In this document: one piece after another, positions 1 to 6,449 of the stretch
Numbering within the stretch: position 1 is the first letter of the stretch
Layout: the number at the start of each line of letters is the position of its first letter
NCBI GenBank assembly: GCA_902782595.1
Contig: CACZNW010000152.1
Coordinates: 1 to 18,164 of the forward strand
Source: an uncultured Methanobrevibacter sp.
GTDB lineage: Archaea > Methanobacteriota > Methanobacteria > Methanobacteriales > Methanobacteriaceae
DNA length: 18,164 nucleotides
Reading direction: 5' to 3'
The notes under the pieces: model-generated
Database searches by the model: none
Told to the model about the DNA's origin: nothing
What the model saw: the letters and a program-made list of their open reading frames with translations, nothing else
Translations under genes and position numbers: made by a program

Positions 1-1
1 A

Positions 2-115
2 GTTTATCGAAGTGATGAAGTTGTTGAGGATATTCCGGAGGAGAATGCAGTTTATCGAAGTGATGAAGTTGTTGAGGATATTCCGGATGATGAGACAGTT
101 TATCGAAGTGATGAA
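2..115 (+). repeat. In-frame 48-base tandem repeat, at least 2.4 copies
   Basis: Copies start at 2, 50 and 98. The first two are near-identical over 48 bases, differing only in the last codons, and the third matches for its first 18 bases (98-115) before diverging. Each encodes 16 residues of the form VYRSDEVVEDIP plus four variable acidic or polar residues. The array begins at the window edge, so more copies may lie upstream. It keeps the reading frame and lies in the acidic linker of the DUF3320 protein. Confidence 0.95.
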
Positions 116-1231
116 ATCCCTGATGAGAAAAGTGATGAAATCAATAATGATGATGGAGTTACATATTATCAAGGGTCCAATGATGTTACAAGTAAGCTTA
201 GAAAGAATAATGTTTACTATGATAATGAAGAAAGGCCAAGGTCTGTTAGAGGTTCTCTTAAAGGAATCAAAAAGGATATGCAGTACATTAATAAGTCATT
301 AAAGGCAATTGAAAATCCAACTCAGGTTGATTATGTGTCTGTTGTTGACAGGACTGAAGAGTATGATCCGGCTGATTATTTAAACATGCCGAGTGATGAT
401 GACTCTGATTTAATCATTGAAAGAGAAAATGAACTGACATTTGCAGAAAAAGAGGAGCGAAGAATTGAACGAGAGTTGAATGATGAAATTTTCAGCGAAG
501 AAAACAGTGATAATGAAGATGTAATCGTGCCTGTTCATCAACAATATGCACATGAAGAATCAAAAGATGATGTTTTGGAAAATATTATTCAAACTGCTGA
601 TGAGGATTATAAGGAAATAGAAAAAGAAAGGTTTAAACAGGATAATCAGCTTAAAGCTTTTGATGACCATAAACTGCCGGGTAAAAAGAAAATGGAAGAT
701 AATATTTTCACTTATGTTAAAGCAGATGAGATAGGTTTGAAATCTTCTGATGATTTATACAAACAGCCGGTAAGTAATGTTGCCAGTTCAGTTAAAGTAA
801 TTGTTGATGTTGAAGGACCGATTCATATTAAAGAAGTTACAAACAGGATTAAGGACAGCTGTCATATTAAACGTGCTGGTTCTAATTTGAAAAAAACCGT
901 TAATTCCGCTGCTGAATATGCCGAAAGTTCTGGAGATATTATAAGAATAGGCGACTTTTTATATGACGCATCAAATAATGATGTAATCATCAGAAAAAGA
1001 AATAAACCGAACATTGATTTGATTTCTGATGAGGAAATTGCCAAAAGCATTGAACTTGTACTGACATACAATAAAAATGTATCTACAAATCAGATTGCAA
1101 AGGCAACTTCCCGTAATTTCGGATTCAAATCAACATCCAAAAAGACTGCAGCAAGAATAAATAGTGTTCTGGACTTGATGATTGCCAATAATAGAGTAAA
1201 AATAGAAAACGATATTGTTGAACTAAAATAG
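2..1231 (+). CDS. C-terminal part of a DUF3320-domain protein (5' end outside window)
   Basis: The reading frame is open from the left edge to a TAG at 1229-1231 (409 visible residues), so the ATG at 278 is internal and the true start lies outside. The visible N-terminal part is very acidic, low-complexity linker with a 16-residue tandem repeat. From about base 785 to the end it becomes a compact domain with the DUF3320 pattern: a hydrophobic strand, then VEGPIHIKEV, a helical stretch, GDFLYD, and a second helical part around ISDEEIAKSIELVL and FGFKSTSKKTAARI. DUF3320 is known mainly as the C-terminal module of large DUF4011-type superfamily 1 helicases, so this may be the tail of such a helicase, but no helicase motif is visible here. 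It runs directly into uvrC, which suggests co-transcription and perhaps a nucleic-acid role; that is inference. The domain call is from pattern memory. Confidence 0.75.
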   Translation, partial: VYRSDEVVEDIPEENAVYRSDEVVEDIPDDETVYRSDEIPDEKSDEINNDDGVTYYQGSNDVTSKLRKNNVYYDNEERPRSVRGSLKGIKKDMQYINKSLKAIENPTQVDYVSVVDRTEEYDPADYLNMPSDDDSDLIIERENELTFAEKEERRIERELNDEIFSEENSDNEDVIVPVHQQYAHEESKDDVLENIIQTADEDYKEIEKERFKQDNQLKAFDDHKLPGKKKMEDNIFTYVKADEIGLKSSDDLYKQPVSNVASSVKVIVDVEGPIHIKEVTNRIKDSCHIKRAGSNLKKTVNSAAEYAESSGDIIRIGDFLYDASNNDVIIRKRNKPNIDLISDEEIAKSIELVLTYNKNVSTNQIAKATSRNFGFKSTSKKTAARINSVLDLMIANNRVKIENDIVELK

Positions 1232-1239
1232 TGTTTTTC

Positions 1240-2991
1240 ATGTCAACCAAACTCAAATCTCCCGATAATCTGCCAAATAAACCCGGTGTTTATATAATGC
1301 GTGATTCTTCCGACACAATTATATACATCGGCAAGGCGAAAAACCTCGTCAAGAGGGTTAAATCTTATTTTAGAGAAAAGCTTGACAGGCCTAAAACTCA
1401 AATATTGATGAGTCACTTTGACAGTTTGGAGTATATTGTTACCAATTCCGAAAAGGAGGCTCTGATTTTAGAGGCAACTTTAATTAAAAAGCATCGCCCG
1501 AGATATAATGTTCAGCTTAAGGATGATAAACGTTATCCTTATGTAAAAATCACAAACGAAGAGTTTCCAAGACTGGTCATTACAAGAAATGTAAGTAAAA
1601 ACGGTATTTATTATGGTCCGTTTACTGATGTCGGGTCTGTAAAGCAAACAGTTAAATTTTTAAAATCATTATTTAAAATAAGAACCTGCCGCAATATGGA
1701 CGGGCCATGTCTGAATGCACAGATTGATTTGTGTTATGCTCCATGTGACGGTAAAATATCTAAGGAGGAATACTCACAAACCATTAATAAAATCGATTTG
1801 TTTTTCCAGGGAAAATACTCAACAATCGTTAGGAATTTAAAAAAGGAAATGATGGAAGCCTCACAAAATGAGGAGTTTGAAAAGGCGGCGGTTATAAGAG
1901 ACCAGATTGCATCCATTGAAGAAATAATGGAAAAACAGTTTGTCGATTTGGTGGATGATGATTTGGACCAGGATGTAATAGCAATTGCTCCGGGTGAAAA
2001 TGAAGTTGTAGTTATTATAATGCCGATTAGAAACGGTAAGATTGTCGGGCGGGATGATTTTTTGATGAGCGCTTCGCAGTATGATTCGTCATCCGAAATC
2101 ATGTTTGCATTTATTCAGCAGTACTATGGTTATAATCGACATATTCCAAAACAAATTCTTCTGGATGAAGATATTGATGATTACGAATTGCTTGAAGACT
2201 GGTTAAGTGATTTAAGGGGCAATAAAGTTAAAATTAAAGTTCCTCAAAAGGGTGTTAAATTAAGGCTTGTGAAAATGGCCAAGAAAAATGCCGAAATTAT
2301 CAAACATCAAAACAGAAAGATGGAATCCGCATTGATAGAGCTTAAAAAATACCTCAAACTTGAAAAAATGCCGCGTGTAATTGAAGGATATGATATCAGT
2401 AATATTTCCGGCAAGTTTGCAGTCGGCTCAAAGGTATCCTTTAAAGATGGAAAGCCCAATAAAAAAATGTATAAACATTTTAAAATGGAAACTCCCGGAC
2501 CAAACGATTTTGCAATGATGGAGGAGCTGCTGACCCGCAGATTGAAATTAGTCGACAGCGATCCCGAACCTGACCTCATAGTCATTGACGGAGGTAAGGG
2601 GCAGTTAGGTATGGCGTGTGGTGTTTTGGAAAAATTAAATCTCACTCATATTCCTATAATTGGTCTTGCAAAGGAATTTGAAGAAATATTCACTCCAAAT
2701 TCAAAACGTCCAATTATAATTCCAAAAAACAATAAGGCATTGTACCTGCTTCAGCAGGTACGTGATGAATCTCATCGCTTTGCAATAACTTACCACAGAA
2801 AACTTCGCAGTAAAAATATATCTTCCTCTTCACTTGACGATATTACAGGTGTTGGCAAAAAAAGAAAAATTGCTCTTTTAAAAGAATTTAAAACCATTGA
2901 TAATATTAAAAAGGCATCAATTGACCAATTGGCTAAAACGGAGGGCATAAATCAAAAAACGGCTGAAAATGTCTATAATTATTATCACTAA
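1240..2991 (+). CDS. uvrC: UvrABC excinuclease subunit C
   Basis: UvrC makes the two incisions flanking a lesion marked by UvrA and UvrB. With the ATG at 1240 the protein has 583 residues. In order: a GIY-YIG nuclease domain (GVYIM at 16-20, YIGKAKNLVKRV at 29-40); a four-cysteine cluster (C150, C157, C165, C169) matching the reported Fe-S site of UvrC; a UVR motif for UvrB contact (about 195-230); an RNase H-like nuclease domain with the expected acidic/His residues D385 (EGYDIS), D450 (VIDGG) and H512 (SHRFA); and a C-terminal helix-hairpin-helix region (about 530-583). An in-frame GTG at 1231 overlaps the upstream stop by one base and would add MFF. I prefer ATG 1240 because MSTKLKSPDNLPNKPGVYIM is a normal UvrC N-terminus, but no strong ribosome site decides it. 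No uvrA or uvrB is visible in the window. Confidence 0.96.
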   Translation: MSTKLKSPDNLPNKPGVYIMRDSSDTIIYIGKAKNLVKRVKSYFREKLDRPKTQILMSHFDSLEYIVTNSEKEALILEATLIKKHRPRYNVQLKDDKRYPYVKITNEEFPRLVITRNVSKNGIYYGPFTDVGSVKQTVKFLKSLFKIRTCRNMDGPCLNAQIDLCYAPCDGKISKEEYSQTINKIDLFFQGKYSTIVRNLKKEMMEASQNEEFEKAAVIRDQIASIEEIMEKQFVDLVDDDLDQDVIAIAPGENEVVVIIMPIRNGKIVGRDDFLMSASQYDSSSEIMFAFIQQYYGYNRHIPKQILLDEDIDDYELLEDWLSDLRGNKVKIKVPQKGVKLRLVKMAKKNAEIIKHQNRKMESALIELKKYLKLEKMPRVIEGYDISNISGKFAVGSKVSFKDGKPNKKMYKHFKMETPGPNDFAMMEELLTRRLKLVDSDPEPDLIVIDGGKGQLGMACGVLEKLNLTHIPIIGLAKEFEEIFTPNSKRPIIIPKNNKALYLLQQVRDESHRFAITYHRKLRSKNISSSSLDDITGVGKKRKIALLKEFKTIDNIKKASIDQLAKTEGINQKTAENVYNYYH

Positions 2992-3000
2992 CTTCTAATT

Positions 3001-3027
3001 ATTTTTTACAAAAAAATACTAATTTTT
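3001..3027 (+). terminator. T-rich terminator after uvrC
   Basis: A T6 run (3002-3007) and a T5 run (3023-3027) lie 10-36 bases after the uvrC stop. ATTTTTT at 3001-3007 can pair with the following A run. Archaeal termination commonly uses such oligo-T tracts. Confidence 0.5.
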
Positions 3028-3034
3028 CATTAAG

Positions 3035-3044
3035 TTTAAATATT
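3035..3044 (+). promoter_or_regulatory. TATA-like box for the zinc-ribbon gene
   Basis: TTTAAATATT lies about 50 bases upstream of the ATG at 3094, which would put the transcript start near 3065-3070. A weak AGGT ribosome site is at 3082-3085. Assigned by pattern only. Confidence 0.4.
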
Positions 3045-3093
3045 AGAATTTTAATAATGTTTTCATAACTGATAAAAAAAAAGGTTATGTTAT

Positions 3094-3636
3094 ATGGTAA
3101 AATGTCCACGGTGCGGATATAAAAATGCATCCACAGCCGTATATTGTGATAATTGTGCCTATCTTCTCGCAGATTCAGATGGAACTAAAATAAAAAATTC
3201 AAAGCGGGACAGAAGTTGGGGAATAGGCATAGCTAAAAAGATTGTAATTGTACTGGGGATTATTATTATAATGTTTTTACTGTTCTCATTTGTTTATAAT
3301 AATACTCAGCCTTCAAGTCAAGATTCTTTAAATGTTGTAACTGATGACGGAAGTAATCATCAGACTTCTTCTTATCCTTATCAGGCGGTTATTCAATACG
3401 AAGGCAGCTGGTATGCTGAAATGGGTGACCCAAATTATCTTGTAAAAGAATCCGGTGAAGGTACAAAATCCTTCACACTGGATTGTGCAGGATGGGAAAG
3501 AGTTTGTCTTGATGTTCAAAAACAGGATTATGGTGAAGGGGAGCTTAAGGTTCAGCTCAAGAGAAACGATGAAGTTGTAGCTGAAAACTCAACTACAGAT
3601 TCTCTTGGAAGAATTGTAATTAACTACAATTATTGA
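3094..3636 (+). CDS. Zinc-ribbon, single-pass membrane protein with external domain
   Basis: The 180-residue protein has an N-terminal zinc ribbon (C4, C7, C18, C21 in CPRCGYKN and YCDNCAYLL), a basic segment (about 31-50), one strongly hydrophobic membrane helix (about 48-67), a Ser/Asn/Asp-rich spacer and a C-terminal domain of about 85 residues (97-180) rich in beta-strand patterns with aromatic residues (YEGSWYAEMGD). The order suggests the zinc ribbon is cytoplasmic and the C-terminal domain outside the cell. The external domain has two cysteines (C131, C138) that could pair. Proteins with a zinc ribbon, one helix and a small external beta domain are common in Methanobrevibacter from memory, but I know no assigned function. 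The gene stands alone and converges with the next gene, the two stops overlapping by 7 bases. Confidence 0.85.
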   Translation: MVKCPRCGYKNASTAVYCDNCAYLLADSDGTKIKNSKRDRSWGIGIAKKIVIVLGIIIIMFLLFSFVYNNTQPSSQDSLNVVTDDGSNHQTSSYPYQAVIQYEGSWYAEMGDPNYLVKESGEGTKSFTLDCAGWERVCLDVQKQDYGEGELKVQLKRNDEVVAENSTTDSLGRIVINYNY

Positions 3637-3929
3637 AACTGGTTAATTTTCTCTTCTAGAAGTTCAACTAATTCATCGGTTTTATACAGTCTGATTTCCT
3701 GTTCATCCTTGCCTTTAAATATTTTGATAAATGCAATCATGTCATTACATAGTTGGTCATATTGGATAGACAGTGTGTTAAAGTTATTCAGCAGTGCAAA
3801 TGCTTTTTGCTGGTCTAATTTAGGTTCATCTCTTAGAATTCTTTCTATATTTGCAAAATGAGTTTCTATTACAATTTTCTGCTGTTCTAAACTGTCCATA
3901 TATTCGTCAATTTTATTTTCGCTAGCCAT
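3630..3929 (-). CDS. Small acidic helical protein of unknown function
   Basis: I do not recognise this 99-residue protein. It is polar, Gln/Glu/Asp/Lys-rich and probably almost all helical, with heptad-like hydrophobic spacing (for example LEQQKIVIETHFANIERIL and ELVELLEEKI), so it may form a coiled coil or helical bundle. There is no signal peptide, membrane segment or metal motif. An in-frame GTG at 3938 would add three residues, but that GTG is part of the sequence AAGTGAT, which matches the Shine-Dalgarno core and sits 4 bases before the ATG at 3929, so I take 3929. The gene is divergent from the AtwA-like ATPase gene and shares its short promoter region, so the two may be regulated together. 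A coding call is supported by the ribosome site, a good TATA box and no conflicting gene. Confidence 0.75.
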   Translation of the reverse strand: MASENKIDEYMDSLEQQKIVIETHFANIERILRDEPKLDQQKAFALLNNFNTLSIQYDQLCNDMIAFIKIFKGKDEQEIRLYKTDELVELLEEKINQFQ

Positions 3930-3933
3930 TTTT

Positions 3934-3938
3934 ATCAC
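3934..3938 (-). promoter_or_regulatory. Ribosome binding site that decides the minus-strand start
   Basis: On the minus strand AAGTGATAAAAATG places GTGAT (complement of the 16S 3' end) 4 bases before the ATG at 3929. This argues against using the GTG inside it as a start. Confidence 0.55.
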
Positions 3939-3963
3939 TTGTTTTTTAATTTTGTATTGTTAA

Positions 3964-3990
3964 CATATAAATAGTTTCAAAAATATATTT
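3964..3990. promoter_or_regulatory. Shared divergent promoter with TATA boxes for both strands
   Basis: The 86 bases between the minus-strand ATG (3929) and the ATPase ATG (4016) hold ATATAAATAG at 3965-3974. Read on the minus strand this is CTATTTATAT, a near-consensus archaeal TATA box, giving a start near 3942 and a leader of about 13 bases. For the plus strand either this box or AAATATATTT (3981-3990) can serve. A GGGG ribosome site lies at 4006-4009. Confidence 0.5.
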
Positions 3991-4015
3991 CTATAAAGTA
4001 TAAAAGGGGCATACT

Positions 4016-5722
4016 ATGATGATAAAAGTTGAAAATGTTAGTAAAGATTATGAACTGGCTGATGGAACTAAAGTTACAGCACTTAAAGACGTTAGTTTTG
4101 AAGTTGAGGAAGGTGAAATACTTGGAATCATGGGGAAAAGTGGTTCCGGTAAATCCACACTTCTAAGAGCACTAAGAGGTGTTGAACACATTGATGAGGG
4201 AAGTATTGAAGTAGGTGATGTGAAAGTAACTTCTGAATCATCTCAGTTTTACTACAATGAGCTTAAAAAAGAAACTGCAATTCACCTTCAAAGGTCTTTT
4301 GGCCTGTGGCCCGATACCGTACGTGAAAATGTGTTAAGAAAACTGTATGCCAGAAGATATTTCGATGAGGGGGACACAAATTTTGAGGTGGCAGAAAGTG
4401 AATTCGGTCAGGAAGCCGATGAATTGCTGGAACTTGTTTCTCTGACTCATAAAAAAGATCATTATGCATCTGTTTTAAGTGGTGGTGAAAAACAGAGACT
4501 TATTATGGCAAGACAACTTGCAAAACAGCCTAAAGCTTTACTCCTTGATGAACCTGCAACCATGGCATGCCCTAAAACAAAACAGGAAATATTGGATGCA
4601 GTTAAGAAAATCAACCAGGAATTGAACATTACAGTTATAATTGTATCTCATTTGCCCGATATTCAAAAATACCTTGCAGACAGGGTAATCTTACTTGAAG
4701 ATGGTGAAATTGCCGATGAAGGTTCGGCTGATGAAATTTGCGATAAATTCATGGAAGGAATGGATGACATCGTCGATATTCAAAATGTATCAACTGATGA
4801 GGACCTGATAGAAGTCAATGATGTTTATAAACGGTTTTATCTCTTAACCGGAGGTGAGGTTCTCCAGATTGAAGACATTAATTTTAAGGTTCAAAATGAA
4901 AATATATTAAGCATTATAGGTCCGAGCGGTGCCGGTAAAACTGTACTTTTAAGAATGCTCGGAGGACTGGAAGACCCAGATAAGGGTGAAGTATTGTATA
5001 AGGTTGAGGATAAATGGGCGGATATCGATATTCCAGGAATGGATCGTATGAAAATACGCTCAAAATTAGGTTTTATGCATCAGGAATTTGCTTTAGTCCA
5101 TTATGCAACTGTATTAAGTCAGCTGTCAACAAGATTAGGTTATAAAAATCAGGATATTGTAAAGGAAGCAAAAGCAAGGGCTGAAAGATTAGGATTAAGC
5201 GATGACTTATTGGATTCATTTTATTTATTAACTGATTTGCCTGAAACTGAAGCTAAAGAACGTTTAAGACAGGTTGGTCTGGACGGTGAGATTTTAAATG
5301 ATTTATTCCCTAGATTCCCTGAAACCGCAACAAAAGAAGCGGTGGCAGATATCTTTGAAAGTCTTGATTTGGACATGGATATTCTCCATAGAAAATCCTA
5401 TGAATTGTCCGGCGGTCAGCAGGTGCGTGTAATGCTTGCACTGATACTGGTTTCAGGACCTAAATTCCTGCTTCTCGATGAACCGTTCGGTGATCTGGAC
5501 CCTGTTACTTTAAGGGATGTTACCAATGCTTTAAAAACAATCTCTAAGGATTACGGCATTACAATTGTAATGATTTCACATAACACTGATTTCATTAAGG
5601 AACTCTCCAACAGGGCAATATTCATGGATGATGGAAAAATCATTGATGACAGTGAAAACATAGATGAAATCGTTGACAATTTCATTGATTTCTGCCATGC
5701 CGATTATCTTAAAGGAGATTAA
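4016..5722 (+). CDS. AtwA-like tandem ABC ATPase (MCR component A2 family)
   Basis: The 568-residue soluble protein has two fused ABC nucleotide-binding domains and no membrane helix. Domain 1: Walker A GKSGSGKST (40-48), Q92, signature LSGGEKQR (154-161), Walker B ALLLDEP (174-180), H212. Its D-loop position reads ATMACP rather than the usual SALD-like sequence. Domain 2: Walker A GPSGAGKT (302-309), Q356, signature LSGGQQVR (464-471), Walker B FLLLDEP (484-490), D-loop FGDLDP and H522, with an unusually long helical stretch (about 365-460) between Q-loop and signature. This architecture matches methanogen component A2 (AtwA), which supports ATP-dependent reductive activation of MCR. The cysteine-rich insert I remember in canonical AtwA is absent, so this is probably a paralog and I give no symbol. 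A general ABC-F-like or transporter ATPase is less likely. The ATG at 4019 is an alternative start. A universal stress protein gene follows after 5 bases. Confidence 0.7.
   Translation: MMIKVENVSKDYELADGTKVTALKDVSFEVEEGEILGIMGKSGSGKSTLLRALRGVEHIDEGSIEVGDVKVTSESSQFYYNELKKETAIHLQRSFGLWPDTVRENVLRKLYARRYFDEGDTNFEVAESEFGQEADELLELVSLTHKKDHYASVLSGGEKQRLIMARQLAKQPKALLLDEPATMACPKTKQEILDAVKKINQELNITVIIVSHLPDIQKYLADRVILLEDGEIADEGSADEICDKFMEGMDDIVDIQNVSTDEDLIEVNDVYKRFYLLTGGEVLQIEDINFKVQNENILSIIGPSGAGKTVLLRMLGGLEDPDKGEVLYKVEDKWADIDIPGMDRMKIRSKLGFMHQEFALVHYATVLSQLSTRLGYKNQDIVKEAKARAERLGLSDDLLDSFYLLTDLPETEAKERLRQVGLDGEILNDLFPRFPETATKEAVADIFESLDLDMDILHRKSYELSGGQQVRVMLALILVSGPKFLLLDEPFGDLDPVTLRDVTNALKTISKDYGITIVMISHNTDFIKELSNRAIFMDDGKIIDDSENIDEIVDNFIDFCHADYLKGD
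5711..5719 (+). promoter_or_regulatory. Strong ribosome binding site of the usp gene
   Basis: AAAGGAGAT lies inside the last codons of the upstream ATPase gene, 8 bases before the ATG at 5728, supporting translation as part of the same transcript. Confidence 0.7.
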
Positions 5723-5727
5723 TTTTC

Positions 5728-6153
5728 ATGTTTGACATTATTACTGTTCCGGTTGACGGATCTGAATACGGATATAAGGCGGCAGACATAGCTATTGAAA
5801 TTGCATCAAGATTTGAATCAAAAATTGCAGCTGTTCATATACTTGAGGAGTTTTCCTTTGACAGTTATGACTCCCAGGAGGATTCGGGAGATGAAATCCT
5901 TGCAAAAATAACCGAAAAGGCTTCAAAGGCAGGTGTTGAGGTAACTGAACATCTGATTACTGCAGATGCTTTAAGGGACATGAAGTTTATAGTTGACCAG
6001 ACCCGTGGAGACCTGGTTGTTATTCATGCTCATGGAGCAAATAACAACAGATTCGTATCATTTGAAGAGAATAATGTAAGCAATACTCAAATCGGTTCGG
6101 TTTCAGAAAGATTATTGAGAACATGTGATGTTCCGGTATTGCTGGTAAAATAA
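5728..6153 (+). CDS. Universal stress protein (UspA family)
   Basis: The 141-residue single UspA domain begins with the typical strand and Asp (MFDIITVPVDGSEYGYKAADIAIEIA), has a central AAVHILEEF strand, and ends with IGSVSERLLRTCDVPVLLVK, the typical C-terminal helix and strand. UspA proteins are small cytoplasmic Rossmann-like dimers, often ATP-binding, linked to stress survival or signalling. The usual ATP loop, G-x2-G-x9-G-S, is altered: HAHG is followed by an Asn- and Glu-rich stretch of about 19 residues before GS, the second Gly is missing and the spacing is longer. ATP binding is therefore doubtful. It lies 5 bases after the AtwA-like ATPase with a strong ribosome site, so the pair is almost certainly co-transcribed and may act together; that is inference. 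Confidence 0.88.
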   Translation: MFDIITVPVDGSEYGYKAADIAIEIASRFESKIAAVHILEEFSFDSYDSQEDSGDEILAKITEKASKAGVEVTEHLITADALRDMKFIVDQTRGDLVVIHAHGANNNRFVSFEENNVSNTQIGSVSERLLRTCDVPVLLVK

Positions 6154-6154
6154 T

Positions 6155-6205
6155 TAGCTAAAAACTTTTCAATTCCTTTTTTTAATCAATTTTTTAGCTA
6201 TTTTT
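6155..6205 (+). terminator. Hairpin and T-run terminator after usp
   Basis: TAGCTAAAAA (6155-6164) and TTTTTAGCTA (6191-6200) form a perfect 10-base inverted repeat with a 26-base loop that itself holds a T7 run, followed directly by TTTTT (6201-6205). It begins two bases after the usp stop. Confidence 0.7.
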
Positions 6206-6212
6206 ACTATAC

Positions 6213-6228
6213 TTTTAAATATTATAAA
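6213..6228 (+). promoter_or_regulatory. TATA region of the ferredoxin-lipid reductase operon
   Basis: TTTTAAATATTATAAA lies about 50 to 65 bases upstream of the ferredoxin ATG (6278), between the upstream terminator and a strong ribosome site AAAGGAGAT at 6263-6271. A transcript start near 6243-6250 is expected. Confidence 0.5.
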
Positions 6229-6277
6229 AAACTAATTATTCATAACATAAATTGTTTATAATAAAGGAGATATTTTT

Positions 6278-6448
6278 ATGATTGTTAAAGATTGGTGCTC
6301 ATTCTGTGGTGAATGTGCAGGAGTTTGTCCAAGAAATTTGATTCAGGTAAGGGAATACAGTTTAGTATTCAATGAAAACGAATGTAAAGAATGCTCAATA
6401 TGTATTGACGCATGCCCTATTGATGCTTTAGAAAGGGAGGATGATTAA
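6278..6448 (+). CDS. Small 2[4Fe-4S] ferredoxin
   Basis: The 56-residue protein starts at ATG 6278 behind AAAGGAGAT (6263-6271) and ends at TAA 6446-6448. It has two complete C-x2-C-x2-C-x3-C-P motifs: C7, C10, C13, C17 (CSFCGECAGVCP) and C36, C39, C42, C46 (CKECSICIDACP), the signature of a bacterial-type two-cluster ferredoxin. It ends one base before the geranylgeranyl reductase start, and its last codons contain that gene's ribosome site, so the two are translationally linked. In Methanosarcina acetivorans a ferredoxin is known to serve as electron donor to geranylgeranyl reductase in making saturated archaeal lipids, so a dedicated donor role is likely here. That assignment rests on linkage and analogy. 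Confidence 0.93.
   Translation: MIVKDWCSFCGECAGVCPRNLIQVREYSLVFNENECKECSICIDACPIDALEREDD
6435..6440 (+). promoter_or_regulatory. Ribosome site deciding the lipid reductase start
   Basis: GGGAGG lies 9 bases before ATG 6450. The in-frame ATG at 6441 directly abuts it, leaving no spacing, so 6450 is the better start. Confidence 0.65.
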
Positions 6449-6449
6449 A

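Noticed and set aside
2..115. Repeat array as a CRISPR or intergenic repeat
   Set aside because: The copies are directly adjacent with no spacers and keep a protein frame.
12..302. A 96-residue frame at the left edge, Met- and Arg-rich
   Set aside because: It is an out-of-frame reading of the 48-base repeat and acidic linker. The frame that continues into the DUF3320 domain is open over the same bases.
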